This document shows positions 1-8,906 of a stretch of DNA of 64,000 nt, piece by piece. Position 1 is the stretch's first letter, and every line of letters begins with the position of its first letter. Origin of the DNA: Parvicella tangerina (GTDB lineage: Bacteria; Bacteroidota; Bacteroidia; Flavobacteriales_D; Parvicellaceae); assembly GCF_907165195.1 (NCBI RefSeq), contig NZ_OU015584.1:2614978-2678977 (forward strand), given 5' to 3'. A program made the position numbers and the translations under genes. Under the pieces are notes generated by a model that saw only the letters and a list, made by a program, of their open reading frames with translations, was not told the origin of the DNA and searched no databases.

Positions 1-1
1 C

Positions 2-286
2 AGTACGAGTTCTAATGCTTCAAACATGTACGTTCTTCCTGAACTCTGCTATCAATTTCGTTTTCCATCAGGAAATCATATCTTAGACTTTTCGGTCGGT
101 TACAAGTACGCTCTCTCTGATGTAGCCACTGTGGATATGACTTTTTTGGATAGCGGAAACCTTAACGAACAGAATTCTAGTAACCTCACCGGGAGATTTA
201 TTGGGGCCAGCGTTAGGTATTCGTTTTTATTTAAAGGATTTGAAAAGAACGATCCTACCAAAAGGAAAGTTGACAATCATTTTTAA
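2..286 (+). CDS. Outer-membrane beta-barrel protein, C-terminal end (partial)
   Basis: The reading frame is open from the window edge, so the gene starts upstream and only about 94 C-terminal residues are visible. The segment alternates polar and aromatic/hydrophobic residues as membrane beta-strands do (the stretches around YQFRFP, ILDFSVGYKYAL and FIGASVRYSFLF), and the last strand is followed by a short charged tail. This fits an outer-membrane porin-like or OmpW/OprF-like barrel, but the family cannot be fixed from this fragment. Its stop codon overlaps the stop of the convergent gene on the other strand by three bases. Confidence 0.55.
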   Translation, partial: STSSNASNMYVLPELCYQFRFPSGNHILDFSVGYKYALSDVATVDMTFLDSGNLNEQNSSNLTGRFIGASVRYSFLFKGFEKNDPTKRKVDNHF

Positions 287-2331
287 TTCGCGTTCAGGAG
301 TATCTTAACCAACGCTTTGTCATCAATTTGATCCAAATTGAAAAGGTTTATGTTTTTAAACTTTTTAAACTGGTTGCCAAAACTAACAAAGTGATCAGGT
401 TCTCCTATAAAGAAAATAGTCAGATGCCCTCCGTTATTTGTGAATTGATCTAGTTTTGACGAAGCTAGTGATACGTCTAAATTTTCGTCAGCGATGAGCA
501 CCAAGTGATTAAGGTTGACCTCATCAGTACCATCCCCAAATAAAATTATCTCTGTATTTAGTTCGGGGTGCTTGATTTTTCTTGCCGTTTTGGGTTTACC
601 TATTTTTCGAAGGATTTTTTTCTTATTGATAATCGCATTGGGTTCAAGAATGACAGGTTCCTTTTTTCTTTGATCAACAATACAGATGGCATCTTCAACA
701 CGAAGAACCTGTTGCGCGCTGATCAGCACTTTTTTGACTTTTTCTAATCGCTTCTCAACAAGATCACCTTTCTTCACCTCAGAAAAAATAATTTCTAATT
801 GCACTCTCTTCCCAGGAGGATAGCCAATTGCGTAATGCTGGTCTGAACTTGCCTCGGTGAGCACCACATTATCCAGTTGAAACCGTGCAAATAAAGAGTC
901 TTTGTAGTAGACATATCTACTCATCAAACAATTGCTTTCATGAGGGCCACAAGCACTTTGAAACTGTCGCTTAAAGTGCTGGTTACGAACAATTCCCTGA
1001 ACAGCAGGAAGATGTCCTAAAACCACAAACTTTTCTCCACCTCGGGCAGTATAATCCAGGTTAAACTCACTCCACGCCTCACTCGTTGCGAGATGTTCCA
1101 CTCCCAGGATATCTTCTGGCAATCTCTGCCAAATGGAATCGTACACATTTTCAGGAAAACTTTCCAAGAAGTGTATTCCCAAATGGGATATTCCAAAACT
1201 AGCACCTTCACTCATTTTAAGCATGGCGGACCAATGATAAACCCCTCCTTTTTTCAAAGGTTCAGCCAATGAAAAAACCAGATACTCCCCTATCGCATAG
1301 GGAGATACTGGACTACCAGATGCTTTCTCATAAATGTGATAGGTATCATACTCCTCTCCTTCTTGCTTCCAAGTTGCATCTCCATACTCATGGAAAAGGT
1401 TAGTTTTTAAGGCATCAAGTATAAACTGACCGTCTCCCATGTAGCAAAGTTCGCTTACATCATAAACAGATCGATAATCGTTGCTATCTAGTTGATTAAC
1501 TTCAGGAGAAAATGAGGTAAGTGAATAGACATAAGGAGCGATTAAGGATCCTGAAGTTCCATGCGTAACCTCATTCGTGAAGTATCTTTTCTTCAGTTCA
1601 GTCTCTGCACCTCCATTCACCACCAAGTTAGATAGGTCTTCCTGAGAATTGTAGAAATTCTCGTCCAAACTTTCCTCCACCTTTTTGCCAGAATCCTTTT
1701 TACTGACTACCTTGACTTTACTGATGTAGTAAGTCGAATTATAGGGCATTTCACGGTAAGTTCTGTCCGCCATCAACAACCCTAGTTTGGTTGACTCTAC
1801 CAGATTAAATCTTTGCAATATGGACCCCAGAAAAATGTACTCCTCCCCTCCCTGAGCTTCATAGGTCATTTTAAGATCTGTGAAATGATCACTGTTTACA
1901 TGTTCAAGGTCAAACGAAAGCAGTTGTCGCTCAGCTGCTCCATGCAAAAAAGAGGTATTCTGGCTGAATGAACTCCCTAAATAAACTTGAAGTGCGTTAA
2001 TAGAAAATGGAGAAAGTCGGTCTTTTCTGACGCTGATCGTAAGTTCGTAAAGCTGACCAGCAAGTAATTCTTCCGTAAGTTGAGCTACAATGAAATTCGG
2101 ATCAACCTGAACGGAATTCACACGAAATCTAAAGGCAGCTACGTCTCGATCATCAAGTGCTTTTAATTCAATTTCTCCTCTAGAAAAACCATCTTTGTGC
2201 CAGCGAATATGCAAACCTTCTGTTTGATAAAAATCACCCAGTCGATTAAAAGAGCTATCTACTACCAGATTCTGGCCAAACCCCATAGCACTCAACAACG
2301 CAACAACTACGATTATTATTCCTTTCAGCAT
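283..2331 (-). CDS. Large secreted protein with duplicated jelly-roll-like domains and a VWA-like C-terminus
   Basis: I start at the ATG at 2331 because it begins a good signal peptide (MLKGIIIVVVALLSAMGFGQ); a longer frame to 2433 would bury it. Two similar halves follow, each with a GGAE/DSSF-type opening, an LxxGxxYxxxxxx core, and a later GGEE/KyxxLG segment (roughly residues 20-215 and 240-490). This looks like the duplicated carbohydrate-binding-like modules common in Bacteroidota surface proteins. The last 190 residues include a stretch around HLVLIADENLDVS followed by GGHLTIFFIGE, which resembles a von Willebrand A fold without a clear metal-ion site. I do not recognise a named family. 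An extracellular or periplasmic binding role is inference. Confidence 0.7.
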   Translation of the reverse strand: MLKGIIIVVVALLSAMGFGQNLVVDSSFNRLGDFYQTEGLHIRWHKDGFSRGEIELKALDDRDVAAFRFRVNSVQVDPNFIVAQLTEELLAGQLYELTISVRKDRLSPFSINALQVYLGSSFSQNTSFLHGAAERQLLSFDLEHVNSDHFTDLKMTYEAQGGEEYIFLGSILQRFNLVESTKLGLLMADRTYREMPYNSTYYISKVKVVSKKDSGKKVEESLDENFYNSQEDLSNLVVNGGAETELKKRYFTNEVTHGTSGSLIAPYVYSLTSFSPEVNQLDSNDYRSVYDVSELCYMGDGQFILDALKTNLFHEYGDATWKQEGEEYDTYHIYEKASGSPVSPYAIGEYLVFSLAEPLKKGGVYHWSAMLKMSEGASFGISHLGIHFLESFPENVYDSIWQRLPEDILGVEHLATSEAWSEFNLDYTARGGEKFVVLGHLPAVQGIVRNQHFKRQFQSACGPHESNCLMSRYVYYKDSLFARFQLDNVVLTEASSDQHYAIGYPPGKRVQLEIIFSEVKKGDLVEKRLEKVKKVLISAQQVLRVEDAICIVDQRKKEPVILEPNAIINKKKILRKIGKPKTARKIKHPELNTEIILFGDGTDEVNLNHLVLIADENLDVSLASSKLDQFTNNGGHLTIFFIGEPDHFVSFGNQFKKFKNINLFNLDQIDDKALVKILLNAN

Positions 2332-2495
2332 TCCATTACCATTAACAAAAACTATACCTCGAGTAGTGTCAATATGGCACAAAAAGAAAAAAGGTACAAT
2401 TTGTGACCAAAGAACGTCAAAATTTGTATTCAAATTATTATTAAAACTTTGCTATTAACCCTACCTTTGTAGGCTATCAAGAAATAAAGAGAAGA

Positions 2496-5400
2496 ATGAT
2501 TAAGTCGATATTAAACAAGATATTCGGAGATAAAAGCCAGAAAGATTTAAAAGAATTGGAACCTTATGTGGGTTTAATCAATGAAGAATATGCTAAACTG
2601 TCATCAATTAGTAATGACGATCTAAGAAAAAAGACAGTAGAGTTTAAAAATAAGATCAAGGACTACACGAAGGAAATTGATACTGAAATTGTGGAAATGC
2701 AGGAAAAAGCAGAATCTGCTGATACTCCTGTAAATGAGAAAGAGTTGCTATTCGAGCAGATCGAGAAGAAAAAGAAGGAAGCAGACGAAAAGATCGAAGA
2801 GATTTTGATGGAGTTACTTCCTCAAGCTTTTGCTGTAATCAAAGAAACTGCCAGAAGGTTCACTGAAAACGAAACCATTGAAGTTCCAGCGAACGAATCT
2901 GACGAATACTTTGCCGCAAACAGAGATCATGTTGAGATCGTTGACGGAAAAGCGATCTGGCAAACTACCTGGGATGCTGCGGGGACTGAAGTAACTTGGA
3001 ACATGGTACATTATGACGTTCAGTTAATGGGTGGTACAGCACTTCATCAAGGAAAAATTGCAGAGATGCAAACTGGTGAAGGTAAAACACTAGTTGCTAC
3101 TCTTCCTGTATACCTCAATGCACTCGCTGGTAAAGGTGTTCACTTGGTTACCGTAAACGACTACCTGGCAAAAAGAGATAGTGAGTGGATGGGACCATTG
3201 TATGAATTCCACGGTCTTAGAGTAGATTGTATTGATAAGCATCAACCCAACTCTGCTTCGAGAAGGTTAGCGTATGAGGCGGACATTACATTTGGTACAA
3301 ATAACGAATTTGGGTTTGATTACCTAAGAGATAACATGACGAGCAGTGCGAAGAGTATTGTTCAAAAGAAACACCACTATGCGATTATTGATGAGGTGGA
3401 TTCTGTTTTGATCGATGATGCTCGTACACCATTGATCATCTCTGGTCCAACTCCTAAAGGAGATGAGCAAGAGTACAACTTCCTGAAGCCCAAAGTGGAG
3501 AAGTTGGTGAATGCGCAGAAAAAAGTGGTGACATCATTCCTTACTGAAGCGAAACAAAAGCTCGCTCAAGCAGAAAAAGAAGGAATTGATAAAAAGGAAC
3601 AGAAGAAGTTATTAGAGGAAGGTGGACTAGCACTTTTCAGAGCTTATCGAGGTCTTCCAAAAACAAAGGCGGTGATCAAATACCTTAGTGAACCTGGTAT
3701 TAAAACGCACATGCAAAAAGTGGAGAATTTCTACCTTCAGGATAACCGTAAGGAAATGCCTAAAGCAGATGCTCCATTATTCTTTACCATCGAAGAGAAA
3801 ACCAACTCCATTGATCTCACCGAAAAAGGAATTGACTTGATCTCAGGTTCTGATGATCCTTCATTCTATATATTACCGGATATTGGGGTTTCCATGACAG
3901 AGATTGATAATTCTGGAAAGTCTGCAGAGGAAAAAGCAGCAATGAAGGACGAGTTGATCACTGATTATTCTGCTAAAGCGGAACGTATTCACTCCATCAA
4001 TCAATTATTGAAAGCTTATGCGCTTTTTGAAAAAGATGTTGAATATGTAGTGCTTGACAATAAAGTGAAGATCGTTGATGAGCAGACAGGGCGTATCATG
4101 GATGGAAGGAGATATTCTGACGGTCTTCACCAGGCGATAGAAGCTAAAGAGAACGTAAAGGTTGAGGCTGCAACTCAGACTTACGCTACGATTACCCTTC
4201 AGAACTTCTTTAGAATGTATCACAAGTTAGCGGGTATGACGGGTACAGCTGAAACTGAAGCAAAAGAACTTTGGGACATCTATGAACTGGATGTAGTAGT
4301 TGTTCCTACAAACAAGCCCATTGCCCGTGAAGATAAAGACGACTTGGTTTACAAAACAGCTCGTGAAAAATACAACGCAATCATCGATGAGGTAGAATCG
4401 TTAAGAAATGCTGGAAGACCTGTTCTGGTAGGTACAACGAATGTGGAGATCTCGGAATTGTTGAGTAGAATGCTTAAAATGAAGAAGATCCCTCATCAAG
4501 TGTTGAATGCGAAGTTACACCAAAGTGAGGCGGAAGTAGTTGCTGAAGCAGGAAAGGCTGGAACGGTAACAATCGCAACTAACATGGCGGGTCGTGGTAC
4601 GGATATCAAACTACAAGAAGGAGTAAAAGAAGCAGGTGGTCTTGCCATTATTGGTACCGAGAGACACGATTCGAGACGAGTGGATAGACAGTTAAGAGGT
4701 CGTGCTGGTCGACAAGGAGATGTGGGTAGTTCACAATTCTTCGTATCGCTAGAGGATAACTTGATGCGTTTGTTTGGTTCTGAAAGAATCTCCAGAATGA
4801 TGGATAGAATGGGCCACAAGGATGGTGAGGTCATTCAACATGGCATGATCACGAAATCAATTGAGCGAGCGCAGAAGAAAGTAGAGGAAAATAACTTTGG
4901 AGTCCGTAAGCGACTACTGGAGTTTGATGATGTCATGAACTCTCAGCGTACGGCCATTTATAGCAGAAGAAGAAATGCGCTATTTGGTGATAAGCTGGAT
5001 TTGGATATTGACAACATGTTCTACGAGACCTCGATGGCTATTGTCAATGATCATCACGAAGGAGGTTTGTATGAAGACCTTTCTTTTGATACGATCGTTA
5101 ATCTAGGAATCGAACCTCCATTTAGTGAGGAAGAATTCTTTGAGATGGATATCAACGAAGCTACCGAGAAGTTGTACCATAAAGCTGTTGAACACTACAA
5201 CAAAAAGAAAAAGATCATTCAGGATAAGATATTCACCGTTGTTCAAAACATCTATCAACAACATGAAAACCCTGAAGGAAAGATTACGATTCCATTTACA
5301 GATGGCAAAAAAGGAGTTCAGGTAAGAGTAGACATAAAGGAAGCTCACGAATCAAAAGGAGCCAAAGTGCTGAAGGAGCTTGAAAAAGGAATTATCCTTG

Positions 5401-5897
5401 CGTTGATCGATAATGAATGGAAAGAGCACCTGAGAGAAATGGATGACCTGAAATCTTCTGTTTACCATGCGCAGTACGAACAAAAAGATCCTTTATTAAT
5501 CTATAAATTGGAAGGGTATAACTTGTTCCGAGAAATGCTGGATAACATGAATAAGGAGATTCTGTCTTTCATTACGAAGGTTCAGTTACCAGAGGCACAA
5601 GAAAAGCCAAATGTCTTAAAACCTGTTGAAGTAAGACCGCTACAGCAGCCAGACAATTCGAATGTTCAGACTTCTAGAGAAGATGTAACACAAGCTACTC
5701 AACAAAATCAACAAGCCGCTAACCGACCACAAAATGCTCCGGTTAAGAAGCAACCAGCCGTTTCTACCAAGAAATACGGAAGAAATGATCGCGTAAAAGT
5801 GCTTAACCTGAGAAGTGGAGAAACACAAGAGATGAAATTTAAACAAGCCGAATCTCTTATTGTTTCAGGAGCTTATCAGTTGGTTGAGGAAGACTAA
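2496..5897 (+). CDS. secA: Protein translocase ATPase SecA
   Basis: SecA is the motor ATPase that pushes preproteins through SecYEG. The 1133-residue product has the DEAD-type Walker A motif MQTGEGKT near residue 194, the DEVD Walker B near residue 298, the preprotein cross-linking region, the ATMAGRGTDI-type motif (NMAGRGTDIKL) and the RLRGRAGRQGD arginine-finger motif of the second helicase lobe, then the helical wing/scaffold domain. It is longer than the E. coli protein (about 900 residues), which is usual for Bacteroidota. The C-terminus lacks the zinc-binding Cys motif and ends in a small basic module (YGRNDRVKVLNLRSGETQEM) that I associate with SecA of this phylum. It is monocistronic with its own terminator. 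Confidence 0.98.
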   Translation: MIKSILNKIFGDKSQKDLKELEPYVGLINEEYAKLSSISNDDLRKKTVEFKNKIKDYTKEIDTEIVEMQEKAESADTPVNEKELLFEQIEKKKKEADEKIEEILMELLPQAFAVIKETARRFTENETIEVPANESDEYFAANRDHVEIVDGKAIWQTTWDAAGTEVTWNMVHYDVQLMGGTALHQGKIAEMQTGEGKTLVATLPVYLNALAGKGVHLVTVNDYLAKRDSEWMGPLYEFHGLRVDCIDKHQPNSASRRLAYEADITFGTNNEFGFDYLRDNMTSSAKSIVQKKHHYAIIDEVDSVLIDDARTPLIISGPTPKGDEQEYNFLKPKVEKLVNAQKKVVTSFLTEAKQKLAQAEKEGIDKKEQKKLLEEGGLALFRAYRGLPKTKAVIKYLSEPGIKTHMQKVENFYLQDNRKEMPKADAPLFFTIEEKTNSIDLTEKGIDLISGSDDPSFYILPDIGVSMTEIDNSGKSAEEKAAMKDELITDYSAKAERIHSINQLLKAYALFEKDVEYVVLDNKVKIVDEQTGRIMDGRRYSDGLHQAIEAKENVKVEAATQTYATITLQNFFRMYHKLAGMTGTAETEAKELWDIYELDVVVVPTNKPIAREDKDDLVYKTAREKYNAIIDEVESLRNAGRPVLVGTTNVEISELLSRMLKMKKIPHQVLNAKLHQSEAEVVAEAGKAGTVTIATNMAGRGTDIKLQEGVKEAGGLAIIGTERHDSRRVDRQLRGRAGRQGDVGSSQFFVSLEDNLMRLFGSERISRMMDRMGHKDGEVIQHGMITKSIERAQKKVEENNFGVRKRLLEFDDVMNSQRTAIYSRRRNALFGDKLDLDIDNMFYETSMAIVNDHHEGGLYEDLSFDTIVNLGIEPPFSEEEFFEMDINEATEKLYHKAVEHYNKKKKIIQDKIFTVVQNIYQQHENPEGKITIPFTDGKKGVQVRVDIKEAHESKGAKVLKELEKGIILALIDNEWKEHLREMDDLKSSVYHAQYEQKDPLLIYKLEGYNLFREMLDNMNKEILSFITKVQLPEAQEKPNVLKPVEVRPLQQPDNSNVQTSREDVTQATQQNQQAANRPQNAPVKKQPAVSTKKYGRNDRVKVLNLRSGETQEMKFKQAESLIVSGAYQLVEED

Positions 5898-5928
5898 ATC
5901 GTTAAAGTTATTCTTAAGATCATGTCAA

Positions 5929-5956
5929 AGAGGGACGAGTTCGTCCCTCTTTTTTT
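5929..5956 (+). terminator. Rho-independent terminator of secA
   Basis: A perfect 10-bp stem (AGAGGGACGA / TCGTCCCTCT) with a two-base loop is followed by a run of seven T. It lies about 30 bases after the secA stop. Confidence 0.92.
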
Positions 5957-6006
5957 GTACAACTAATCCATTTCTGAATTACATTTGCTCGCCTTTATTC
6001 GCATGA

Positions 6007-6639
6007 ATGAACATCAATATTGAATGGGATCAGTATTTCGAGGAAATGGCTACCCAGGAATTCACTGTAGTGGATAATTTTCTACCCACAGCATTATATG
6101 AGCACTTACAAGCTCAATTCAAAACTTATCTTAAACAGGATCAATTAGAACCTGCGGGTATTGGTAGTTTAACTACTTATCAAATCAATGAAAACATCAG
6201 AACGGATGAGATTCTCTGGTTGGAGAGAAATGATTGTACTCCAGAAGTGGCAAGCTACTTTGCGTTTATCGAAAATGATTTAATCCCTCAATTGAATAGA
6301 AATCTATTTCTTTCCATTAAAGATTTTGAATTCATGTTGGCCTACTACCCTCCTGGAGGGTTTTACAAACGTCATTTAGATCAATTTAAGGAACGAAACA
6401 ACCGTTTACTCTCTATGGTGATTTACATGAATGACAACTGGCAAAAAGGAGATGGAGGCGAACTGGAGATCTTCCACAACAACTCAGAAGCTACGACTAT
6501 TGTTGAGCCCATTGGAAATCGACTAGTACTTTTTAACAGTGCTACGGTTTGGCATCAGGTGCTACCCGCCCAAAAGGAGAGAAAGAGTGTAACGGGGTGG
6601 TTATTGAAGATGCCGCAGGGGTTAGGGTTTTTGGGGTAG
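6007..6639 (+). CDS. 2-oxoglutarate/Fe(II)-dependent oxygenase (prolyl 4-hydroxylase-like)
   Basis: The 210-residue protein carries the double-stranded beta-helix metal site of 2-oxoglutarate oxygenases: H123-x-D125 (in YKRHLDQ), the distal H183 (in VWHQVLPA), and R192 for binding the 2-oxoglutarate carboxylate. The surrounding sequence (YYPPGGFYKRHLDQF, then the GDGGELEIF strand) matches the prolyl 4-hydroxylase/PiuC-like group. Substrate is unknown; bacterial members hydroxylate proteins such as EF-Tu or act in iron homeostasis. It stands alone between the secA terminator and the repeat-rich island. An ATG at 6003 is out of frame, so 6007 is the start. Confidence 0.88.
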   Translation: MNINIEWDQYFEEMATQEFTVVDNFLPTALYEHLQAQFKTYLKQDQLEPAGIGSLTTYQINENIRTDEILWLERNDCTPEVASYFAFIENDLIPQLNRNLFLSIKDFEFMLAYYPPGGFYKRHLDQFKERNNRLLSMVIYMNDNWQKGDGGELEIFHNNSEATTIVEPIGNRLVLFNSATVWHQVLPAQKERKSVTGWLLKMPQGLGFLG

Positions 6640-6691
6640 GAAATGGCAGAAATAGGATGCGATACCATGGAGTTCTGAATTAATTCAGATG

Positions 6692-6723
6692 GCCAAACGA
6701 TGTAATCGTGCGGAAGCGGGGGG
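6692..6723 (+). repeat. REP-like palindrome a
   Basis: A short hairpin (ACGAT-GTA-ATCGT) runs directly into the tail GCGGAAGCGGGGGG. The tail is shared with the other copies at 6752, 6926, 7632 and 7673, which makes these a dispersed family and not chance hairpins. Confidence 0.6.
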
Positions 6724-6751
6724 TCAGTCATGTTTTCTTCTTATGTCATGA

Positions 6752-6786
6752 TACCACGCGAAGGGATTCGCGCGGGAGCGGGGGGG
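6752..6786 (+). repeat. REP-like palindrome b
   Basis: The stem CGCGAA / TTCGCG, within TACCACGCGAAGGGATTCGC, is followed by the tail GCGGGAGCGGGGGG. It is the clearest example of the family and has an inverted near-copy at 7632-7663. Confidence 0.75.
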
Positions 6787-6925
6787 TTCATTTCCCAAGA
6801 ATAGATCATAATAGTCTTTTATATGACTTGTACAGTTAACAAAATGTGGGGCTCCTTGTATGAACCTTTCTTCAATAATAAAATATTCCATAATAATCTA
6901 AAACTATTTAATGAATTCAGTCAGA

Positions 6926-6962
6926 ATACCACACGAAAGGATTTGTGCGGTAGAGGGAGGGG
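6926..6962 (+). repeat. REP-like palindrome c
   Basis: This copy starts with ATACCACACGAAAGGATTTG and ends with the tail GTGCGGTAGAGGGAGGGG. Stem changes are largely compensatory relative to copy b (CCACACGAA against TTTGTGCGG), as expected if the hairpin itself is selected. Confidence 0.65.
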
Positions 6963-6993
6963 ATTCGACCTGCAGCGAGGAGGTACTTTACAG

Positions 6994-7584
6994 TCACTTA
7001 CCACCGCTAAGACATTCCCCAAAAAGATAATATACATCTCCTGTATCTATATAATTCCTTAGCCCAACACCCCACTTCGGATCATTGAACACACCTTTTT
7101 CTTCTAAATAGGTTTTAAGTGAATCTTTCGAACCACCTTTTAATAGATAAAGAAATGAAAAATTGCCATAATCTTCTTGGTTAAGTCTATGATCCATGTA
7201 AATTTTCATTATTGAATCATTCTTCTCCAATTGGGATTCACAATATAATAGTTTTAGTGAATAATACTCAAATTCCCAAATATCTGGATACCTATCAATA
7301 GCTTGATTAGTATATTTTTTTGCACTATCCGTTTCGCCAAGATCAAAATAAATTTCTGTCAAATAAGAATAATATTGAACATTGAAATACATGCTGTCTT
7401 TCATTTCATGAAGCAAAGGAATTAATTGTTCATAGTCTTTTTTACTATGTAGATCAGATATTTCATCCAAGAGGTTTTCTCTAGAAAAAACCGAAATATC
7501 CTTATTGGTTTTTTGTTGTTCACTGGGATTTCCACAGCTTGACAAAACAAACAGAAATAAAATAAATCTAAATACACTTTTCAT
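6994..7584 (-). CDS. Hypothetical lipoprotein with TPR-like helical repeats
   Basis: The start at 7584 gives a lipoprotein signal (MKSVFRFILFLFVLSSCGN) with lipobox LSSC, so the protein is probably membrane-anchored in the envelope. The mature part (about 175 residues) is helical and charged. The segment from YYSYLTEIYFDLGETDSAKK to NQAIDRYPD has the small/large residue spacing of a tetratricopeptide repeat. I do not recognise a specific family or function. It sits alone, flanked by REP-like repeats on both sides and with no operon partner. Confidence 0.6.
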   Translation of the reverse strand: MKSVFRFILFLFVLSSCGNPSEQQKTNKDISVFSRENLLDEISDLHSKKDYEQLIPLLHEMKDSMYFNVQYYSYLTEIYFDLGETDSAKKYTNQAIDRYPDIWEFEYYSLKLLYCESQLEKNDSIMKIYMDHRLNQEDYGNFSFLYLLKGGSKDSLKTYLEEKGVFNDPKWGVGLRNYIDTGDVYYLFGECLSGGK

Positions 7585-7631
7585 ATTATTTAATAATCTT
7601 AAGGTCAAAAATACCTTCTAGCTCTAAAGAA

Positions 7632-7663
7632 CCCCAGCTCCCGCGCGAATCGTTCGCGTGGGT
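7632..7663 (-). repeat. REP-like palindrome d (inverted)
   Basis: On the minus strand this reads TACCCACGCGAACGATTCGC then GCGGGAGCTGGGG, a near-copy of element b in the opposite orientation. With copy e it forms an inverted pair separated by about ten bases, like the paired units (BIMEs) known for REP sequences. Confidence 0.7.
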
Positions 7664-7672
7664 AATTGTCAG

Positions 7673-7710
7673 AATACCGCATGATACCTTCGTGCGGTAG
7701 CGGAGGGGTA
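7673..7710 (+). repeat. REP-like palindrome e
   Basis: This copy reads AATACCGCATGATACCTTCG followed by the tail TGCGGTAGCGGAGGGG. It abuts the remnant of the transposase gene start at 7713. Confidence 0.7.
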
Positions 7711-7712
7711 CT

Positions 7713-7857
7713 CCGTTTTGATTGTATACCCGCCAGTTTCTGCTCATTGAACTTCTAAGATACTGTTTTATGTCAAGCTAGCGCTTGATGCAAGTTGAAA
7801 ACTTGCCTTACTAAAACCCACAAGTTACGCTCCGCTAAACTTGCGGGAACGGGGGGG
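7713..7857 (-). pseudogene. Remnant: 5' end plus upstream hairpins of a RAYT transposase gene
   Basis: This stretch matches 9444-9588 at roughly nine bases in ten with a few single-base indels. On the minus strand it contains the first 12 codons of the transposase (MSRNWRVYNQNG) and then diverges into REP copy e, so the rest of the gene is absent. Upstream of the start codon it keeps three tandem hairpins: TCAAGC/GCTTGA (7773-7788), CAAGTT/AACTTG (7791-7805), and an imperfect one from 7818 ending in the tail TTGCGGGAACGGGGGGG. It is either a decayed second copy or a mobilised end of the element. Confidence 0.8.
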
Positions 7858-7976
7858 CAATACATAACGAAAACGACTACTTACGATATTATCCAAGTAA
7901 ATGAGTCACAAAATTCTGGACACAAAAAAGCCCAGAAAAATATCTGGGCAAACACTTAATTTTATTGGCTTTTGGA

Positions 7977-8369
7977 CTATGCTGACATCAATAAAAAGTG
8001 AGCATCAATATCCAATTTTGAATGTAGTTTTCTTGCTAAGTCAATGCTTAATTTTCTACGACCAGAAAGCAATCCAGAAATTGAAGCTTCGCTAATATCA
8101 AGAATGGCAGCCAGTTGTTTTTGTCTCCACCCTTTTTCATACATTTTGTAACGTAGCATTTCAGCTAATGACTTCGGTGCTTTCATTGGCATCAACGGAA
8201 TATCATCCTCAAATTGTTCTGCCATAGCAGACCATTGAGCTAAGTTTGTTCTATCGTCTTTAGATAGTTTTTCAAACCCACCCAACTTAGTAGCTTTTTG
8301 TAATAGCTTCTCAATTTGCTTCATTACTTTGTCGTAATCAGCTCTCGATGTTATTTGTTCTACTTTCAT
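7977..8369 (-). CDS. higA: HigA-type antitoxin (XRE family)
   Basis: The C-terminal half is a helix-turn-helix DNA-binding domain (GWRQKQLAAILDISEASISG, then LLSGRRKLSIDLARKLHSKL), typical of HigA antitoxins that bind the toxin and repress their own operon. The N-terminal half (KLLQKATKLGGFEKLSKDDR onward) matches the family's toxin-contacting region. I start at the ATG at 8369 (MKVEQITSRADYD), just after the toxin gene; an in-frame start at 8399 would overlap it. Toxin-first order is usual for hig loci. The location in a repeat-rich island fits horizontal acquisition. Confidence 0.85.
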   Translation of the reverse strand: MKVEQITSRADYDKVMKQIEKLLQKATKLGGFEKLSKDDRTNLAQWSAMAEQFEDDIPLMPMKAPKSLAEMLRYKMYEKGWRQKQLAAILDISEASISGLLSGRRKLSIDLARKLHSKLDIDAHFLLMSA

Positions 8370-8383
8370 AATTCTATCGTTTA

Positions 8384-8677
8384 TCAAACCGTTGCACAAT
8401 CAATTCTATCATACTCACTATGTGTGCCTATAAACCGAATGTATATGGTTCTAATGTCAAAAAATATCATGGTAACCAACCTGTAATCATTCCCTTTAAT
8501 GTTAAACACATATCGGTCATTGCCTACTGCATCCACCGAATTAAATGTCTTTTTCATTTCTGGGCGGTTCTTCCAATCTGCTTTTTTAGTTAGTTCATAC
8601 CATCTATTTAATGGTTCAATAGCATCTGCATGTTTAATGCCAAATTCAACTAAAATAGCCTTTGAAATAATTACCAT
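8384..8677 (-). CDS. higB: HigB-type toxin (RelE-like mRNA interferase)
   Basis: The product (97 residues from the ATG at 8677, MVIISKAILVEFG) matches the HigB toxin family: the opening HADAIEPLNRWYELTKKADW, the central RYVFNIKGNDYRLVTMIFFD and the closing IRFIGTHSEYDRID. Family members fold like RelE and cleave mRNA on the ribosome, with the following gene as antidote. A longer reading from 8716 would add 13 hydrophobic residues with no family match, so I prefer 8677. It is followed after 14 bases by the antitoxin gene. Confidence 0.88.
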   Translation of the reverse strand: MVIISKAILVEFGIKHADAIEPLNRWYELTKKADWKNRPEMKKTFNSVDAVGNDRYVFNIKGNDYRLVTMIFFDIRTIYIRFIGTHSEYDRIDCATV

Positions 8678-8906
8678 ACCATTAATTATATTACAAATAT
8701 ATAAATTTTCTTTCACATCTGAAATTTAACCAAATATTCCAGCATGTAATTCATTAACTACATTTCTATGTTCACTACTCCCCCCATTAATATGTTTTTC
8801 AGTAGAACTTGGGTACTTGTGTACTGCGATTATTTGAACTCTGGAATATTTTAGTTACGGAAATAAGCAACGAATTCGACAAAGACAATCCTTAGAGGCT
8901 TACCTG

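Larger units (their letters stand above)
6640..6993. other. Intergenic stretch with three REP-like palindromes
   Basis: No credible gene lies in these 354 bases. They hold a perfect 16-bp palindrome (TCTGAATTAATTCAGA, 6674-6689) and three hairpins with G-rich tails, annotated separately. The rest is AT-rich and featureless. Confidence 0.6.
7585..7976. other. Intergenic stretch with an inverted REP pair and a transposase-gene remnant
   Basis: This 392-base gap has no intact gene. It contains the REP-like copies d (inverted) and e (direct) ten bases apart, then about 145 bp duplicated from the 5' end and upstream region of the RAYT gene at 9.4 kb, then about 120 AT-rich bases before the antitoxin stop. 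Confidence 0.65.

Noticed and set aside
4496-4834. Long open frame on the minus strand inside secA.
   Set aside because: It is antisense to a well conserved gene, lacks family matches, and has repetitive Ser/Pro composition typical of a shadow frame.
2496-5897. Extra length of SecA as a possible intein or insertion.
   Set aside because: All motor motifs are continuous and the additional length is spread, with a C-terminal module, as is usual for the phylum.
7901-8095. A small plus-strand gene opposite the antitoxin.
   Set aside because: Most of it is antisense to the higA coding region and it has no recognisable family or start context.
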